A DNA stretch of 7,824 bases. It comes from AC-69 sp044869895 (GTDB lineage Bacteria; Actinomycetota; UBA4738; HRBIN12). The position numbers and the translations under genes are program-made. Below are positions 6,847 through 7,824 of the stretch, piece by piece (positions within the stretch are counted from its first letter, which is position 1; every line of letters begins with the position of its first letter). Location of the stretch: assembly GCA_044869895.1 (NCBI GenBank), contig JBIOXZ010000213.1, positions 1-7,824 of the forward strand, read 5' to 3'. The notes beneath the pieces were generated by a model. The model had not been told where the DNA came from. It was given only the letters and a program-made list of their open reading frames with translations, and did not search any database.

Positions 6847-7365
6847 CTACCGCCCCTGAGATCGCCGCTGGTCGGATTGGGCCGGCGCCCCTTCCATGCC
6901 GGCTTCCTCCAACAGCAGCCACTCCACGAACCGCTCGTTGCCCAGGGCGCCGAAACCTTCGTCGAGACCCCGCCGCAGCCGAACGAGGTCGATGGCCTCC
7001 GCGGCTGAGTAGCCCAGGAGCATCAAGGCCCGAGCGACCACGATGCCCGAGCGGTTCAGACCCTGCACACAGTGAACCAGTACTCGGTGCCCGCCCTGCA
7101 CTAGGTCCGCGACCAGCCTGGCGACCTGCCGCGTCTTGGGGTCGACCGTGTCCGCGTCGTCAATAGGGAAGTGAACGTACAGATGATTCTCCGGCACGGG
7201 CGGGGACCACGTGTATTCCCAGTCATCGAGCGCCACGATCGCGTCAACACCGAGTGAAGCGAAGTCGTGTGGCTCTACCAGCTTCTTGGACAGGAACAGC
7301 CCTGGCAGTACCTCGAAGGTCTGAAACTGCCAGTCCGCGGGGAGCTTGAGGTTCTTCTTCTCCAC
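6847..7365 (-). CDS. Dual-specificity-type protein phosphatase (cysteine-based)
   Basis: This 172-residue cytoplasmic protein consists of a single phosphatase domain. The active-site loop HCVQGLNRSG fits the Cys-x5-Arg signature, with nucleophile Cys99 and phosphate-binding Arg105. A general acid is probably one of Asp69, Asp70 or Asp72 in FPIDDADTVD. After the loop come the helices typical of the fold (VVARALMLLGYSAAEAIDLV, then RRGLDEGFGALGNERFVEWL). The length is usual for small single-domain DSP enzymes, which remove phosphate from Ser/Thr/Tyr of proteins or from other phosphorylated substrates. The start is GTG at 7365. An AGGA 7 nt upstream could serve as ribosome binding site, but the same bases form a TAGGAT -10-like hexamer. 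The glycosylase gene follows 84 nt downstream on the same strand. The substrate cannot be predicted from this sequence. Confidence 0.9.
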   Translation of the reverse strand: MEKKNLKLPADWQFQTFEVLPGLFLSKKLVEPHDFASLGVDAIVALDDWEYTWSPPVPENHLYVHFPIDDADTVDPKTRQVARLVADLVQGGHRVLVHCVQGLNRSGIVVARALMLLGYSAAEAIDLVRLRRGLDEGFGALGNERFVEWLLLEEAGMEGAPAQSDQRRSQGR

Positions 7366-7371
7366 AGGGGC

Positions 7372-7377
7372 ATCCTA
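7372..7377 (-). promoter_or_regulatory. Candidate -10 element or ribosome binding site of the phosphatase gene
   Basis: The minus-strand hexamer TAGGAT ends 6 nt before the GTG at 7365, the spacing expected for a leaderless transcript starting on the G of GTG. The embedded AGGA could equally act as a Shine-Dalgarno with a 7-nt spacer. The sequence does not separate the two readings. Confidence 0.3.
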
Positions 7378-7531
7378 GAAGGACCGCCGGTCGAATCCAC
7401 CTCAAGTGGTTCAAGTTCCGATCAGGGCTCGCGCAGCATGCCGTCGTAGTTCCGTCGAGGTCCCGTGACGACCGGGAAACAAGGCGAGATGACGCCGCAG
7501 GCGAACGCAAGAGTGAATGTCACAGGCCACG

Positions 7532-7555
7532 GCAGGGCGGAGAAAGCGGCCCTGC
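7532..7555 (+). other. Seven-bp hairpin just upstream of the tRNA-Gly remnant
   Basis: GCAGGGC (7532-7538) pairs perfectly with GCCCTGC (7549-7555) around a 10-nt loop. It occupies the place where the acceptor 5' strand and D-arm of a tRNA-Gly would be expected. It does not form a D-arm and has no T-run after it. Its role is unknown. Confidence 0.3.
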
Positions 7556-7602
7556 TACCTTGCAAGGTGGGGTCTCGGGTTCAAATCGCGTCGCCCGCTC
7601 CA
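7556..7602 (+). pseudogene. Degenerate 3' half of tRNA-Gly(GCC), including TCCA end
   Basis: The stretch from ACCTTGCAAGGT through GGGTTCAAATC to CGCCCGCTCCA reads like the anticodon arm, T-arm and acceptor 3' strand of a bacterial tRNA-Gly(GCC). Compared with the familiar sequence, one C is missing from the anticodon loop (TTGCAA instead of TTGCCAA). The T-stem has two mismatches, at pairs 49-65 and 52-62. No matching 5' half (GCGGGCG plus D-arm) lies directly upstream. It sits where tRNA-Gly is normally found in the Gly-Cys-Val cluster. It is either a decayed gene, an attachment-site remnant left by an integrated element, or a real gene with sequence errors. Confidence 0.6.
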
Positions 7603-7627
7603 TACACGAGGTCGCGTAAACTAGCCG

Positions 7628-7647
7628 CGGCCCGGATCACCGGGCCG
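7628..7647 (+). terminator. Eight-bp GC hairpin followed by TTT, upstream of tRNA-Cys
   Basis: CGGCCCGG (7628-7635) pairs perfectly with CCGGGCCG (7640-7647) around an ATCA loop, followed by TTT. It resembles a weak intrinsic terminator between the tRNA-Gly remnant and tRNA-Cys. It could instead be a processing signal in a tRNA transcript. The T-run is too short to be sure of termination. Confidence 0.45.
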
Positions 7648-7651
7648 TTTC

Positions 7652-7722
7652 GGCGGGGTGGCCGAGTGGTTAGGCAAGGGTCTGCAAAACCCTGTACACC
7701 GGTTCAATTCCGGTCCCCGCCT
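7652..7722 (+). tRNA. tRNA-Cys (anticodon GCA)
   Basis: A complete cloverleaf of 71 nt. The acceptor GGCGGGG (7652-7658) pairs with CCCCGCC (7715-7721). The D-arm is GCC...GGC, and the anticodon stem AGGGT/ACCCT encloses CTGCAAA with GCA at 7684-7686. The T-arm is ACCGG-TTCAATT-CCGGT (7698-7714). The discriminator base is T at 7722, usual for tRNA-Cys. The CCA end is not encoded and must be added after transcription. Confidence 0.96.
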
Positions 7723-7749
7723 CGAGATCCCGCGTAGGATCGGGGGCTC

Positions 7750-7824
7750 GGGCGCTTAGCTCAGGGGTAGAGCGCTTCCTTGACGCGGAAGAGGTCAGAG
7801 GTTCAAATCCTCTAGCGCCCACCA
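7750..7824 (+). tRNA. tRNA-Val (anticodon GAC)
   Basis: A complete cloverleaf ending at the last base of the window. The acceptor GGGCGCT (7750-7756) pairs with AGCGCCC (7814-7820). The D-arm is formed around GCTCAGGGGTAGAGC, and the anticodon stem CTTCC/GGAAG encloses TTGACGC with GAC at 7782-7784. The T-arm is AGAGG-TTCAAAT-CCTCT. The discriminator is A and the CCA is encoded (7822-7824), unlike the neighbouring tRNA-Cys. It lies 27 nt downstream of tRNA-Cys. Confidence 0.96.

Noticed and set aside
7388..7420. T-arm-like strings (GGTCGAATCC and GGTTCAAGTTCC) suggesting further tRNA fragments
   Set aside because: Neither is flanked by pairing T-stem or acceptor sequences, so they are chance matches.
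7465..7737. A 90-codon plus-strand frame
   Set aside because: It runs through the tRNA-Gly remnant and the intact tRNA-Cys and has no protein motif.
1..7824. CRISPR arrays, insertion sequences, or a defence system
   Set aside because: No regularly spaced direct repeats, no transposase motifs and no terminal inverted repeats were seen by eye on either strand.

Overview
This window comes from a high-GC bacterium, most likely an uncultured actinobacterium. The evidence is the strong G/C preference at third codon positions, frequent GTG starts, an actinobacterial-style class III cyclase domain, and a 3'-terminal tRNA block in the order (Gly remnant)-Cys(GCA)-Val(GAC), which I know as a common actinobacterial arrangement. 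No species can be named from the sequence alone.

Region 1 (1-3102, + strand) is a signalling operon. It opens with the C-terminal end of an ABC-2-type permease, followed by a membrane histidine kinase of the NarL/DesK (HisKA_3) type. Two response regulators come next. Their receiver domains are tandem duplicates, about two thirds identical by eye, but their outputs differ. The first carries a class III adenylate/guanylate cyclase domain where a DNA-binding domain would be expected. The second carries the normal LuxR helix-turn-helix. One kinase could therefore drive both a cyclic-nucleotide output and a transcriptional output, probably linked to the transporter. This is the most interesting system in the window.

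Region 2 (3103-5591, + strand) holds a DUF2231-type membrane protein, an ECF-type sigma factor and a transmembrane beta-propeller (PD40/TolB-like) protein. The first two are broken by apparent single-base indels: a +1 and a compensating -1 in the DUF2231 gene, and one missing base in the sigma gene. The sigma gene overlaps the propeller gene, so the propeller protein is a candidate membrane regulator (anti-sigma-like) or target of the sigma factor. Three indels within about 540 bp could be assembly errors or real decay.

Region 3 (5602-7365, - strand) holds a YcaQ-like winged-helix DNA glycosylase and, upstream of it, a dual-specificity-type protein phosphatase. Both start with GTG and both have a TANNNT hexamer 6-7 nt before the start, which would fit leaderless transcription.

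Region 4 (7532-7824, + strand) is the tRNA block: a degenerate 3' half of tRNA-Gly, a GC-rich hairpin, an intact tRNA-Cys(GCA) and an intact tRNA-Val(GAC) ending exactly at the window edge.
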